A stretch of DNA of 64,000 nt from Iamia sp035765045 (GCA_035765045.1 DASTYI010000112.1:13601-77600); one strand, 5' to 3'; shown: positions 43,037-52,095, counted from the stretch's first letter. A program made the numbers and translations. Notes: generated by a model from the letters alone, not told the origin.

Positions 43037-43561
43037 ATGCGTCGCGCCCGTCGCCATCTCCTCGCCACCCTGGTCGTGCTCCTGGCCGGTGGGCCGCTCG
43101 TCGTCGGCTGCTCGGTGCTCGGCCGGGGCGGGTCGGCGCCGCCGGGCACCGCCACCGTCGTCCGGGTGGTCGACGGTGACACGGTCGACCTGCGGGTCGG
43201 CGCCCGGGCCGAGACCGCCCGGCTGCTCGGCATCGACACGCCCGAGACGGTCGATCCCGACGCCCCGGTCGGCTGCTTCGGGCCCGAGGCCTCGGCCCGC
43301 ACCAAGGAGCTGCTCCCCGCCGGCACCGCGGTCCGGCTGGCCCGCGACGTCGAGGCCCGTGACCGCTACGGCCGGTTGCTCGTCTACCTGACCCGGGTCC
43401 GCGACGACCTCTTCGTCAACCGATCTCTCCTGGCCGACGGCTTCGCCCGACCGCTGTCGATCGCCCCCAACGAGGCTCATCGGGCCGAGCTGGCCCGCGC
43501 CGCGGCCGAGGCCAGGGCGGCCGGGCGCGGGCTGTGGGGCGCCTGCCCGCCCGATGGGTAG
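43037..43561 (+). CDS. staphylococcal-nuclease-like secreted lipoprotein
   Basis: 174 aa. Signal peptide with lipobox LVVGC (Cys25). SNase fold: VVRVVDGDTVDLRVG, RLLGIDTPETVDPD, CFGPEASARTKELL and RDRYGRLLVYL carry the Asp, Asp-Thr, Arg/Glu and Arg positions of the calcium-dependent active site. Likely degrades DNA or RNA outside the membrane. ATG with GGAGG at about 43025-43029. TAGGGT at 42960-42965 as a possible -10 would leave a leader of about 65 nt. Confidence 0.9.
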   Translation: MRRARRHLLATLVVLLAGGPLVVGCSVLGRGGSAPPGTATVVRVVDGDTVDLRVGARAETARLLGIDTPETVDPDAPVGCFGPEASARTKELLPAGTAVRLARDVEARDRYGRLLVYLTRVRDDLFVNRSLLADGFARPLSIAPNEAHRAELARAAAEARAAGRGLWGACPPDG

Positions 43562-43617
43562 GCGCCGACGGGAGGGGGCCACCGGTCCCGGCCCGGAGCC
43601 CGATAGCGTCGTCGCCT

Positions 43618-44451
43618 GTGACAGGTCTCGCCGAGCGCCTCGGGTACCGCGCCGACGACCGCGTGGTCATCCTCAACTGCGACGACCTCGGGTCCTGTCA
43701 CTCCGCCAACGAGGCGATCTACCGATCGCTGCGGGACGGGGTGGCCAGCAGCGCCACGTTGATGGTGCCCGCTCCGTGGGCGCGCCACGCCGCGTCCGAG
43801 TACCGGGGCGAGGACGTCGGCGTCCACCTGACCCTCAACTCGGAGTGGGACCTCTACCGCTGGGGCCCGATCACCCGAGCGCCGTCGCTGCTCGACGGCG
43901 ACGGCGGGTTCCCCCGCACGGTCACCGATGTCTGGGACCACGCCGATCTCGACGAGGTGTGGCGCGAGCTCAGCGCCCAGATCGAGCGGGCCATCCTCTG
44001 GGGCTTCGATGTCACCCACCTCGACAGCCACATGGGCACGCTCCAGCTCAAGCCCGAGTTCTTCGACGTCTACCTCGACCTCGCCGTCGAGCACGCCCTC
44101 CCCCTCCGCCTCTCCGGCGCCTCCACCCAGGAGGCCGTCGGGTTCCCGTTCCGCGACCGGGCCGACGAGGAGGGCGTCGTCGCCCCCGACCACCTGATCA
44201 GGGTCTCGGGCGTCGGCAGCCGGGCCTCGATCATGGCGGCGATGGAGGACCTCCGACCGGGCGTGACCGAGATGTACGTCCACCCGGCGGTCGACACCCC
44301 CGAGCTACGGGCCCACGCCCCCGACTGGAAGGGCCGCGTCGACGACCTCGACCTGGTCTCCGGTGTCGGGGTCCTCGCCGAGAAGCTGCGCCAGGCCGGC
44401 GCCCACGTGATCGGCTACCGGCCGCTGCGCGAGCTCCAGCGCGCCGGCTGA
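43618..44451 (+). CDS. ChbG/HpnK-type (YdjC) carbohydrate deacetylase
   Basis: 277 aa. The N-terminal VVILNCDDLGSCHSANEAIY carries the metal-binding Asp pair, DVGVHLTLNSEW the next His, and FDVTHLDSHMGTLQL the His-x-Asp/His site; MYVHPAVDT is the last motif. The family removes acetyl groups from chito-oligosaccharides or hopanoid sugars; the substrate here is unknown. TAGCGT (43604-43609) ends 8 nt before the GTG. Convergent with mca, 6 bp apart. Confidence 0.88.
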   Translation: MTGLAERLGYRADDRVVILNCDDLGSCHSANEAIYRSLRDGVASSATLMVPAPWARHAASEYRGEDVGVHLTLNSEWDLYRWGPITRAPSLLDGDGGFPRTVTDVWDHADLDEVWRELSAQIERAILWGFDVTHLDSHMGTLQLKPEFFDVYLDLAVEHALPLRLSGASTQEAVGFPFRDRADEEGVVAPDHLIRVSGVGSRASIMAAMEDLRPGVTEMYVHPAVDTPELRAHAPDWKGRVDDLDLVSGVGVLAEKLRQAGAHVIGYRPLRELQRAG

Positions 44452-44457
44452 CCGACG

Positions 44458-45315
44458 TCAGTCGAGACCGGCGAAGAGGTCGGTCTCCGGGAGCGGCGCG
44501 TCGACCGTCGAGAAGGCCCGGATGTAGTCCTCGTAGGGGTGGATCGTCTCCGCCACCTCCTCGGGGAGCCCGAACCAGAACGGCGACGTGGGGTCGATCT
44601 GGGTGGCGTGGGCCCGCAGGGCGGCCGACTTCACGGCGTACAGGCCGTCGACGTCGATGCTGGTCGTGATGCGGTGGTCCTGCGACTCCCGGGCGAACCA
44701 CTCCTCCGAGTAGGGCGACTCCAGGCCCTGCTCGATGAAGGCGGCGTGGGTCGCCTCCAACCGCTTGCGGGACCAGACCGACCAGTACACCTTGGCCACC
44801 TGCCAGGGCTCGCCCGCCTCGGGGTAGGCGTCGGGATCGGCCGCCGCCGGGATCGCCGCCATGGTGACCTCGTGGACCCGCAGGTGGTCGGGGTGCGGGT
44901 AGCCCGACTGGTCGTCGCCGTAGGTCAGCACGACCTGGGGTCGCTCGCGCCGGATGATGGTGACCATCCGCTCGACCGCCTCGTCGAGCGGCGCCCGGGC
45001 GAAGCAGCGCGGGTCGGCGTTCTCCGGGCTGTCGGGCATCCCCGAGTCGCGGTAGCCGAGCAGGACGACCTCGTCGTAGCCGATCACGGCCACCGCCTCG
45101 GCCAGCTCCTCCAGCCGCACCTCGGGGAGCCGCTCCCGCACCTCGGGGGTGTCGAGGGCGGGGTTGAGGATGTCGCCGGCCTCGCCGCCCGTGCAGCAGA
45201 CCAGCACCGTCCGCGCGCCCGCCTCGTGGTAGCGGTGGACGGTGCCGGCACCCTTGGAGGACTCGTCGTCGGGGTGGGCGTGGACGCTCAGCAGGCAGCG
45301 GGGGTCGGTGGCCAT
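44458..45315 (-). CDS. mca: mycothiol S-conjugate amidase
   Basis: 285 aa PIG-L/LmbE-fold zinc amidase. AHPDDESSKGAGTVHRY, with His14 and Asp17 as metal ligands, Asp16 catalytic and His144 in HPDHLRV, fits Mca/MshB. The phrase DDESSKGA and CTGGEAGDILNP favour Mca, which cleaves mycothiol-toxin conjugates, over the biosynthetic MshB. It implies a mycothiol-based redox buffer. Minus-strand TAGGTT (45330-45325) ends 9 nt before the ATG. Confidence 0.9.
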   Translation of the reverse strand: MATDPRCLLSVHAHPDDESSKGAGTVHRYHEAGARTVLVCCTGGEAGDILNPALDTPEVRERLPEVRLEELAEAVAVIGYDEVVLLGYRDSGMPDSPENADPRCFARAPLDEAVERMVTIIRRERPQVVLTYGDDQSGYPHPDHLRVHEVTMAAIPAAADPDAYPEAGEPWQVAKVYWSVWSRKRLEATHAAFIEQGLESPYSEEWFARESQDHRITTSIDVDGLYAVKSAALRAHATQIDPTSPFWFGLPEEVAETIHPYEDYIRAFSTVDAPLPETDLFAGLD

Positions 45316-45708
45316 CGTCGGCCCAACCTAGAGGCTCGCGGCCCCGACCGGACCGTGGCTGACGCCAGAGCGAGGCCCGGGCGCGACGGACCCCCGGGGA
45401 GCGACCCCGGGGGTCCGTCGTCGAAGGGGCATCGGCACCGTGGCCGCCGTCGGTGTGAAAGGGCCCGGTGGTCTCGAGGTGGGCGTCGGCGAAGAGGGGC
45501 CGGCGGTCCCGGCAGGTCGTCTCCTCCTCGTCGGCGACCACCGAACGAACGCATCCGTGGGGTCCCTCGAACGGAACGGGCGGTGTCTCAGCCCTTCTGC
45601 TTTGTCAAGGTCAAGCCGGCGACTGCACCATCACCGACCCGGTGACCCCGGTCACGATGCGCCTCCGAGAGCGCGTCGTCAACCCCCGAACGCGCGCGCG
45701 ACGGTCGG
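45316..45708. other. 393-bp region without a convincing gene
   Basis: Apart from the mca promoter (45325-45330) it holds a very strong hairpin (45385-45419) and a palindrome GTGACCCCGGTCAC (45642-45655). Around 45540-45640 the base composition is less extreme than in neighbouring coding sequence. Open frames here have no protein-like composition. A small RNA cannot be excluded but I see no specific signature. Confidence 0.6.
45385..45419. terminator. 15-bp-arm hairpin upstream of mca
   Basis: Perfect arms GACGGACCCCCGGGG and its complement, with the loop AGCGA. It could end the minus-strand transcript of the membrane-protein gene that stops at 45709, or act in a leader or small RNA. No U-tract. 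Confidence 0.65.
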
Positions 45709-46563
45709 CTACGCCGCAGCCGCCGCCGCGGCCTTGTCGGCCTTGGCCGACTGGTAGGCACCGAAGCCGAGGGCGATGGCCCCGAGGAGGAAGAAGATGC
45801 CGATCGGGCCCAGCATCACGACGTAGAGCACGCCCGTGACGGCGCAGATCATCAGCGTCCGGGTCCGGGTGAACCGGGTCAGCGAGCGGACGCCCATGAA
45901 CGCGATCAGCACGGGGACGAGGGCGTAGATGGCGGCGGCGACCGGCGGCACCAGGTCGAGCAGACCGACCCGGTAGGCGGCGACGACCGGCTCGTCGGCG
46001 AACTCGTCCTCCTTCACCTCCTCGAGGGCGGCCGGGTCGAGGGCGTCGCCCCCGTCGGCGTGGACGACCACCATGGCGCCGAGCTCGTCGAGCACCGCCG
46101 GCGGGGCCACGGGGGCGACGAACAGCGTCGCTGCGCTCACCACGGCGACCAGCAGGGCGAGGACGGCGGCGCGACCCCCGGGCTGGGCGGTGAGGCGGAG
46201 GAGCAGACCCCGGGGACCGGGGACGTCGGGGACCTCGACCACCTCCGACGGCGGACGGGCGGGGCGGGCCGCCCGGGCCGGGCGGGCGTCGCCCCCATCG
46301 GCCCCGTCACCCGGCGTGGGACGGGGCGGGAACAGCTTGCCGAGCAGGCCGCCGGAGGAGGAGGCCGCCGGGCGGGCCGGCTCCTTGGCCAGGTTGGTCG
46401 TGCCCCCGCTCTTGGCCTTGGCCCGGGTCGGCGTCTCCTCGACGGTGCGCGACGGGCGGGTCGCGGCCCGCTTGGCACCCTCGGTGCGCGCCTGGCGGTT
46501 CTGCCGCTCCTGGCGGTTGCGGGCCTGACGACGGCGCTTGGCCGCATCCTTGTCAGCGGGCAC
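45709..46563 (-). CDS. membrane protein with long basic cytoplasmic N-terminus
   Basis: 284 aa from GTG at 46563. Residues 1-110 are Lys/Arg/Ala-rich (KDAAKRRRQARNRQERQNRQ) and likely disordered. About four membrane helices follow: near 122-143, a helix pair at about 197-216 and 223-240, and one at 246-268. The soluble loop between the first two is acidic. No catalytic motif; function unknown. The start is 22 bp from that of the divergent lipoprotein gene. Confidence 0.68.
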   Translation of the reverse strand: MPADKDAAKRRRQARNRQERQNRQARTEGAKRAATRPSRTVEETPTRAKAKSGGTTNLAKEPARPAASSSGGLLGKLFPPRPTPGDGADGGDARPARAARPARPPSEVVEVPDVPGPRGLLLRLTAQPGGRAAVLALLVAVVSAATLFVAPVAPPAVLDELGAMVVVHADGGDALDPAALEEVKEDEFADEPVVAAYRVGLLDLVPPVAAAIYALVPVLIAFMGVRSLTRFTRTRTLMICAVTGVLYVVMLGPIGIFFLLGAIALGFGAYQSAKADKAAAAAAA

Positions 46564-46585
46564 TGCTACACACTCCGGGGTGACG

Positions 46586-47242
46586 ATGGTCGGCCGGCAG
46601 CTCGACCGCCGCGAACCTAGTGAACCGTTGCCGCCCGGCCCCCACCGTGGCGTCCGGGGTCTGTCCCGACCAACCCGTCGGCGACCGCTCCTCGCCCTCG
46701 CCCTGCTGACCGGAGCCCTGGTGGGTTGTGGTGGTGGGCCCGATGCCTCGGTCGGGGTCGTGGCGGCCGGCGACACGGTCGAGGTCCGGGCCAAGGCGTG
46801 CGGCGACGGTGGGATCGAGCGGGTCGACGTGGTCGACCCGGCCGCTCCCGAGGAGCCCCTGTGGTCGGCGGTGGCGGACGATCCGGGGGCAGCCCGGCGC
46901 ACCGTGCCGGTGGCGGCCGAGGTGCCCGGCTACGCGGTCGAGGACCACCGGCGTGACGGCGCGCTGCCGGATCGGCGACTGCGGGTCCTCGTCGCCGGTC
47001 CCGACGGCGCCAGCTGGGGCGGACCCCGGTTCACGCCCGGCGACCTGGAGGAGGGCCGTCTCCGGGTCGCCGGCAAGGACGTGGCCCTCGACGAGTGGGA
47101 GGCCGAGCCGGCCCGCTGCCCCGACGTCGGACTCGGCGCCGCCCTGGCCGGGGGCGTGGCCACCGCGGTCGTCGCCGGCCTGCTGTGGCTGATCGTCCGC
47201 GCCCTGGCCCGGGCGGTCCGCCGCTCGGGTGACGCACCCTGA
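46586..47242 (+). CDS. putative lipoprotein with C-terminal membrane helix
   Basis: 218 aa from ATG at 46586 (GTG at 46580 is an alternative). After about 30 arginine-rich residues comes LLALALLTGALVGC, a signal with lipobox, then an about 120-residue extracytoplasmic domain with two or three cysteines (KACGDGG, ARCPDVG), and a helix GGVATAVVAGLLWLIVRAL near the end with a basic cytoplasmic tail. A lipoprotein that also has a C-terminal anchor is unusual. No known domain. Confidence 0.6.
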   Translation: MVGRQLDRREPSEPLPPGPHRGVRGLSRPTRRRPLLALALLTGALVGCGGGPDASVGVVAAGDTVEVRAKACGDGGIERVDVVDPAAPEEPLWSAVADDPGAARRTVPVAAEVPGYAVEDHRRDGALPDRRLRVLVAGPDGASWGGPRFTPGDLEEGRLRVAGKDVALDEWEAEPARCPDVGLGAALAGGVATAVVAGLLWLIVRALARAVRRSGDAP

Positions 47243-47243
47243 T

Positions 47244-47259
47244 CGGCGGCGCGCCGCCG
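47244..47259. terminator. GC-rich palindrome between convergent genes
   Basis: CGGCGGCGCGCCGCCG is a perfect 16-bp palindrome in the 37-bp gap between stops at 47242 (plus) and 47280 (minus), followed by a second GGCC-rich inverted repeat. A bidirectional terminator is likely from position. Confidence 0.55.
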
Positions 47260-47279
47260 GCCCGGCCCCGGCCGGCGGG

Positions 47280-48017
47280 TCAGCCGACGAGGCGCTCGGC
47301 GGAGGCGGTGAGGATGTCCTCGTCCAGGTAGGACGGGGCGCCGGGTCGGGTGAGGGCGAGGTGCCAGGCGACGAGGTCGCCGACCCGCACGATGCCGGCC
47401 ACGGCGGTCGACGACTCGTCGGCCACGGTGGCGAGCAGGGCGGAGTCGCCGATCCCGTCCAGCTCCTCGGTCTCGGTCTCGGGCTGGCAGGTCACGAGGG
47501 CCTCGCCCAGCTCGGTGGCGAAGGCCGTGGCGGTGTCGGCGTCGGGGAACCGGAGGATCGCCTGCTGGAAGATCTGGGAGTCCTCGTCGCTGCCGGCGAG
47601 CAGCGCCTGGGCGGCCTGGTCGTCCCAGGTCTCCTCCAGGGTGATGTCCTCGCACAGGTCGGTGTCGAGGCTCCCGTCGCCCAGCGTGTCGTCGGGGGCG
47701 AAGCCGGTGCCGATGACGGCCGGGTCGAGGAGGAGCTCGGCCAGCGGGCTGTCGTTGGGGGGCAGGTTGGGGCTGGTCGTCGACCCGCCCTCGCTGGTGC
47801 TCGACCCGTCCGGCGCCGCGGTCGTGGTGGGGTCCGCCGGCTCGGTGGTGGTGTCGTCTCCGGGTTCGGTGGTGGTGTCGTCGGCCTCGGTCGTGGTGTC
47901 GTCAGCCTCGGTCGTGGTGTCACCGGCGTCGTCGTCACCGTCGTCGCTGCAACCGGCGAGACCGGCCGGCACGAGCAGGAGGGCGACCAGGAGCAGGGCG
48001 GATCGGCGGCTCGTCAT
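47280..48017 (-). CDS. secreted lipoprotein with Thr-rich repeat linker
   Basis: 245 aa. Signal peptide ending in the lipobox GLAGC (Cys23). Residues about 30-85 are a Thr/Asp/Glu linker with tandem TTTEADD and TTTEPxD units, encoded by a 21-bp DNA repeat. The C-terminal domain (about 90-245) is a sensor-like alpha/beta domain with two cysteines (DLCEDI, TCQPE) and the pattern IFQQAILRFPDADTATAFA, recalling the extracellular PknH-type domain of actinobacteria. Binding partner unknown. Followed on the same strand by nothing closely linked. Confidence 0.75.
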   Translation of the reverse strand: MTSRRSALLLVALLLVPAGLAGCSDDGDDDAGDTTTEADDTTTEADDTTTEPGDDTTTEPADPTTTAAPDGSSTSEGGSTTSPNLPPNDSPLAELLLDPAVIGTGFAPDDTLGDGSLDTDLCEDITLEETWDDQAAQALLAGSDEDSQIFQQAILRFPDADTATAFATELGEALVTCQPETETEELDGIGDSALLATVADESSTAVAGIVRVGDLVAWHLALTRPGAPSYLDEDILTASAERLVG

Positions 48018-48035
48018 CCGGCAACCCTGGCACAG

Positions 48036-51000
48036 TCAGCGGAAGTCGCGGCTGCGGGCCGGGGCCTGGAGGTCGAGGGCCCAGATCCGCTCGGCGATCA
48101 CGTTGGTGACGCCCTCGGCCCGCTCGAGCCGCCCCCGGACCAGCAGGGCCGGGGCCGACGAGGCCACCCGTCGGTGCCGGGCCCAGCAGCCCTTGGACAC
48201 CACCACGTTGACCAGGCCCGTCTCGTCCTCGAGGTTCACGAAGATCGTGCCGCCGGCGGTGGCCGGCCGCTGGCGGTGGGTCACCACACCGGCGACCAGG
48301 ACCCGGGACGCCTCGCCCCGGCCACCGCTCCCGGCCTCGCCGGCCTCCGCCTCGTCCGCCGGCGACCGCTCGGGGGTCGGACGGGAGCGGGGCCAGCCCC
48401 AGGACGCCGAGGTCACCACCGCCGAGCGGATCCACCCTCCCGCGGCCACCGCGGCCGCCGGCCCCGGCTCGGGCCCCGGCTCCACGAACGCCGGCTCGAC
48501 CCGTCGGACCCCCGGCCCCTCCCCCTCGCCCGCGCTACCCCGACCCCCCGCCCCCGCCGAGCGCTGACCCCCCGCTCCGAGCCCTCCCCCGTCCGTCGCC
48601 CCCTGGTCTCCCCCCGTCGCCCGCCGGACCTCACCGCGGCCAGCCGGTCCCCGGCCTCGCTCGCTCCTCGTCCCCGACCCTCCGCCCACCGCCGCTGCTG
48701 GGGTTGCCTCCTCGAACGCAGCGACAGGCGTGACGAGGCCACCGCCGACGCCGTTCGTCCCGACGAGGGTGTCGGCCGGGGTGGCGGGGTGACGGGCACC
48801 GGGGCGAGGACCGGTGGCGCCGGGGAGGTGGGGGAGGTCGACGGCGGTGACGACACCGAGCTCGGCCAGCTCGCGGCGGACGAAGCGGGTGGGGTGGCCG
48901 TCCGCGCTGATGCTGGTGGCCCACAGGTCGGCCGAGGCCTGCTCGGCCGGGGACATGCCCGGCAACGTGGGGGCCTCGGCACCGGTGACGATGCCGCTCA
49001 GGCGGTCGGGGTGCGACTGTGCCACGGCGCCGACCGTCCACAGGGCCTGGCGACGGCTCGGGCCGAAGCAGTCCAGGGCGCCGGCGGTGGCCAGCGCCTC
49101 CAGGGCGGTGAGGGACGCCCCGCTGCGCCGGGCCAGGTCCTCGGCGTCGGCGTAGGGCCGCTCCGGCCCGTTCGGCCCCTCCGGGTGACGACCCTCGGCG
49201 ATGGTCCGAGCCAGCTCGTCCCCCACCCCCCGGACCGAGCCCAGGCCGAGGCGGACGGCCGGCCCGCCCACGCCCCACATCTCGGGCGGCGCGCCCACCC
49301 ACGAGCGAGGTCCGGCAGGATCGACGCAGTCGACCTCCAGGGTGGCGTCGACCTGGGAGGCGTTGACGTCGGGCCCGCGCACCGGGACCCCGTGGCGGCG
49401 GGCGTCGCGCACCAGCGAGTGGGGGGAGTAGAAGCCCATCGGCTGGGCGTTGAGGAGCCCGACGCAGAAGGCGGCCGGCTGGTACCGCTTCATCCACGAC
49501 GAGGCGTAGACGAGGTAGGCGAAGCTGGCCGAGTGGCTCTCGGGGAAGCCGTAGTTGGCGAAGGCGGCCAGCTTGTCCCACAGGTCCTCGGCCGTCTCCT
49601 CGGGCACCCCCCGCTCGGCGGCCCCCGTGCGGAAGCGCTCGTGGAGCACCTCCATCCGGCGCTGGCTCCGCTTGGACCCCATCGCCTGGCGGAGCTGGTC
49701 GGCGTCGGACGCGCTGAAGCCGGCGACGTCGATGGCCATCTGCATGAGCTGCTCCTGGAACAGCGGCACCCCCAGGGTCTTGGCCAGGGCCCGCTCGCAC
49801 AGCGGGTGGGGGTAGGTGACCTCCTCCTCGCCGTTGCGGCGGCGGATGTAGGGATGGACCGAACCGCCCTGGATCGGCCCGGGGCGGATGAGGGCGACCT
49901 CGACCACCAGGTCGTAGAACCGGCGGGGCCGGAGGCGGGGCAGGGTGGCCATCTGGGCCCGGGACTCGATCTGGAACACCCCGATCGAGTCGGCCCGGCA
50001 GAGCATGGCGTAGACCTCGGGGTCGTCCGGCGGCAGCTTGGCCATGTCGAGCTCCTCCCCCGACCACTCCTTCACGGCGTCGATGGTCAGGTGGAGCGCC
50101 GACAGCATGCCCAGACCCAGCAGGTCGAACTTGACGAGCCCGATGGCGGCGCAGTCGTCCTTGTCCCACTGGAGGACGCTGCGGTCGGCCATCCGGGCCC
50201 ACTCGACCGGGCAGACCTCGACCACCGGGCGATCGCAGATCACCATCCCGCCCGAGTGGATGCCGAGGTGGCGAGGGGCGTCGACCACCTCACGGGCCAG
50301 GTCGAGCACGGCGGGCGGGACATCGACGGTGGTCGGCTCGCCACCGGGACCTCGGACCACCTGGCTGCCGGCCGCGCCAGCACCGATGCCCTGGAGCCCA
50401 CCCCATCGGTCGACCTGCTTGGCCCAGGCGTCCTGCTGCCCGGGGGCGTAGCCGAGGGCCCGGGCCATGTCCCGGACCGCCGAGCGGCCCCGGTAGCAGA
50501 TGACGTTGGCGACCTGGGCGGCCCGCTCCCGGCCGTGGCGCTCGTAGACGTACTGGATGACCTCCTCGCGCTGGGTCGACTCGATGTCGATGTCGATGTC
50601 GGGTGGGCCGTCCCGCTCGGGCGACAGGAACCGCTCGAACAGCAGCCCGTGGCGGACGGCGTCGACGGCGGTGATGCCGAGGGCGAAGCACACGGCGGAG
50701 TTGGCGGCCGAGCCCCGGCCCTGGCAGTAGATCCCCCGCTCGCGGCAGAACCGCACGATGTCCCAGACCACGAGGAAGTAGCCGGGGAACCCGAGGACCT
50801 CGATCAGCTCGAGCTCACGATCGACCTGGGCCCAGGCCGGGGTGGTGCCCGAGGACGGACGGGCCCCGTAGCGCTTGGTGGCCTCGGCCTCGACGATCTC
50901 GTGGAGGAAGGCGGCCTCGTCGACCGGTCGGCCGTCGAGGTCGGTGAAGGGCGGCAGGCTGGGGGCGACCAGGCGGAGATCGAAGGCGAGGTCGCGCCCC

Positions 51001-52034
51001 AGGGCAGCGGCACCCTCGACCACGCCAGGGAAGCGGGCGAAGCGGCGCGCCTGCTCGGCCCCGGAGCGGAGGTGGGCCGACGCCCCGCCCAGGAGCCAGG
51101 GCTCGTGGGCGTCGAGGCTGCGTCGCTGGCGGACGGCGGCCACGGCCGTGGCCAGGCGGTGGCGGCCGGGGTGGGCGTAGCGGACGTCGTTGGTGGCGAC
51201 GACGTCGACACCGGCGCGCAGGGCGATCTCCACCAACGCCTCGTTGCGGGCCGCGTCGATCGGATCCCCGTGGTCCCAGATCTCCACCCGCACCTGGTCG
51301 GCCCCGAAGGTGGTGACCAGCTGCTGGAGGCGGCGGCGTGCCGCGGCCGGGCCATCGGCGACCAGGGCGGCGGGGACGCTGCCGTCGGCCCCACCGGTGA
51401 GGACCACCCACCCGCCCTCGCCCGGCGTGCCTCGACCACCGACGGCGGCCAGGTCGCCGAGGGTGAGACGGGGAGCGCCCTTCTCCCCCGCCATCTGTGC
51501 CTGGCTGACGACGCGGGCCAGGTCGGCGTAGCCCCGACGCCCGCGGGCCAGCACCACGACCCGGCCGGGAGCCGTCTCGCCCGCACCGGCCCCGACGGGC
51601 TGGTCGGCCAGCCCGAGGTCGACGCCGTACACCGCCGGCACACCGACGACCGTGGCCGCCTCGGACTGGCGGACCACCCCGTAGAAGCCGTCGCGATCAG
51701 TGATGGCCAAGGCCTCCAGCTCGAGGCGCGCCGCCTCCTCGACCAGCTCCTCAGGATGGGAGGCACCCTCCAGGAAGCTGAAGTTGGAGCGGCAGTGGAG
51801 CTCGGCGTACGGGACCCGAGCACCCGCCACCACACCGTCGCCCGCCCCACGACGGGACCGAGCCGCCACCAGGTCGGCGATGTCGGGTGGGGGCTCGTAG
51901 GCGCTCCGATGGGTCGACCACGCCGGGGTGTCGCCCCCGTCTCGAGGGACGCCACGATGCTCGCCGGGACGGGCGCGACCCGAGAGGGTGCGCTCCAGCT
52001 CGGACCAGGGCATCGGTGCGTTGGTGAACCCCAT
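48036..52034 (-). CDS. dnaE2: error-prone DNA polymerase III alpha subunit DnaE2 (ImuC)
   Basis: 1332 aa. SOS translesion polymerase that works with ImuB. PHP domain near residues 75-330 (YAELHCRSNFSFLEGASHPEE), polymerase palm with the catalytic Asp motif PDIDIDIE near 477-484, and C-terminal OB fold (VLVAGVVTHRQRPATAGG, FVNLEDETG). An about 165-residue Gly/Arg/Ala-rich insertion (residues roughly 1074-1240) separates the helix-hairpin-helix region from the OB fold; usual DnaE2 proteins are near 1070-1150 aa. The ATG at 52034 (MGFTNAPMPWSELE) matches the usual DnaE2 N-terminus, and a LexA box lies 17 bp upstream. Confidence 0.94.
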   Translation of the reverse strand: MGFTNAPMPWSELERTLSGRARPGEHRGVPRDGGDTPAWSTHRSAYEPPPDIADLVAARSRRGAGDGVVAGARVPYAELHCRSNFSFLEGASHPEELVEEAARLELEALAITDRDGFYGVVRQSEAATVVGVPAVYGVDLGLADQPVGAGAGETAPGRVVVLARGRRGYADLARVVSQAQMAGEKGAPRLTLGDLAAVGGRGTPGEGGWVVLTGGADGSVPAALVADGPAAARRRLQQLVTTFGADQVRVEIWDHGDPIDAARNEALVEIALRAGVDVVATNDVRYAHPGRHRLATAVAAVRQRRSLDAHEPWLLGGASAHLRSGAEQARRFARFPGVVEGAAALGRDLAFDLRLVAPSLPPFTDLDGRPVDEAAFLHEIVEAEATKRYGARPSSGTTPAWAQVDRELELIEVLGFPGYFLVVWDIVRFCRERGIYCQGRGSAANSAVCFALGITAVDAVRHGLLFERFLSPERDGPPDIDIDIESTQREEVIQYVYERHGRERAAQVANVICYRGRSAVRDMARALGYAPGQQDAWAKQVDRWGGLQGIGAGAAGSQVVRGPGGEPTTVDVPPAVLDLAREVVDAPRHLGIHSGGMVICDRPVVEVCPVEWARMADRSVLQWDKDDCAAIGLVKFDLLGLGMLSALHLTIDAVKEWSGEELDMAKLPPDDPEVYAMLCRADSIGVFQIESRAQMATLPRLRPRRFYDLVVEVALIRPGPIQGGSVHPYIRRRNGEEEVTYPHPLCERALAKTLGVPLFQEQLMQMAIDVAGFSASDADQLRQAMGSKRSQRRMEVLHERFRTGAAERGVPEETAEDLWDKLAAFANYGFPESHSASFAYLVYASSWMKRYQPAAFCVGLLNAQPMGFYSPHSLVRDARRHGVPVRGPDVNASQVDATLEVDCVDPAGPRSWVGAPPEMWGVGGPAVRLGLGSVRGVGDELARTIAEGRHPEGPNGPERPYADAEDLARRSGASLTALEALATAGALDCFGPSRRQALWTVGAVAQSHPDRLSGIVTGAEAPTLPGMSPAEQASADLWATSISADGHPTRFVRRELAELGVVTAVDLPHLPGATGPRPGARHPATPADTLVGTNGVGGGLVTPVAAFEEATPAAAVGGGSGTRSERGRGPAGRGEVRRATGGDQGATDGGGLGAGGQRSAGAGGRGSAGEGEGPGVRRVEPAFVEPGPEPGPAAAVAAGGWIRSAVVTSASWGWPRSRPTPERSPADEAEAGEAGSGGRGEASRVLVAGVVTHRQRPATAGGTIFVNLEDETGLVNVVVSKGCWARHRRVASSAPALLVRGRLERAEGVTNVIAERIWALDLQAPARSRDFR

Positions 52035-52050
52035 GGGGCTCGCCACCTTA

Positions 52051-52066
52051 TCGAACACATGTTCGT
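52051..52066. promoter_or_regulatory. LexA (SOS) box of dnaE2
   Basis: TCGAACACATGTTCGT contains the perfect GAAC-N4-GTTC palindrome of Gram-positive LexA sites, and its extended flank matches the mycobacterial TCGAACRNRTGTTCGA form at all but the last base. It lies 17 bp before the dnaE2 ATG, so LexA should block initiation until DNA damage. Confidence 0.93.
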
Positions 52067-52095
52067 TTCGTTCCCGGGCGAGTGGGGAACGAAAC
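52065..52095. repeat. 11-bp inverted repeat next to the SOS box
   Basis: GTTTCGTTCCC at 52065-52075 pairs perfectly with GGGAACGAAAC at 52085-52095 across 9 bp. It touches the LexA box on its upstream side. It may be the terminator of the upstream minus-strand gene (stop at 52143) or a second regulator site for dnaE2. Confidence 0.6.

Noticed and set aside
45468..45839. 123-codon frame in the gap before the basic membrane protein gene
   Set aside because: Ser/Arg-rich, no ribosome site, and runs into the antisense strand of a better-supported gene.
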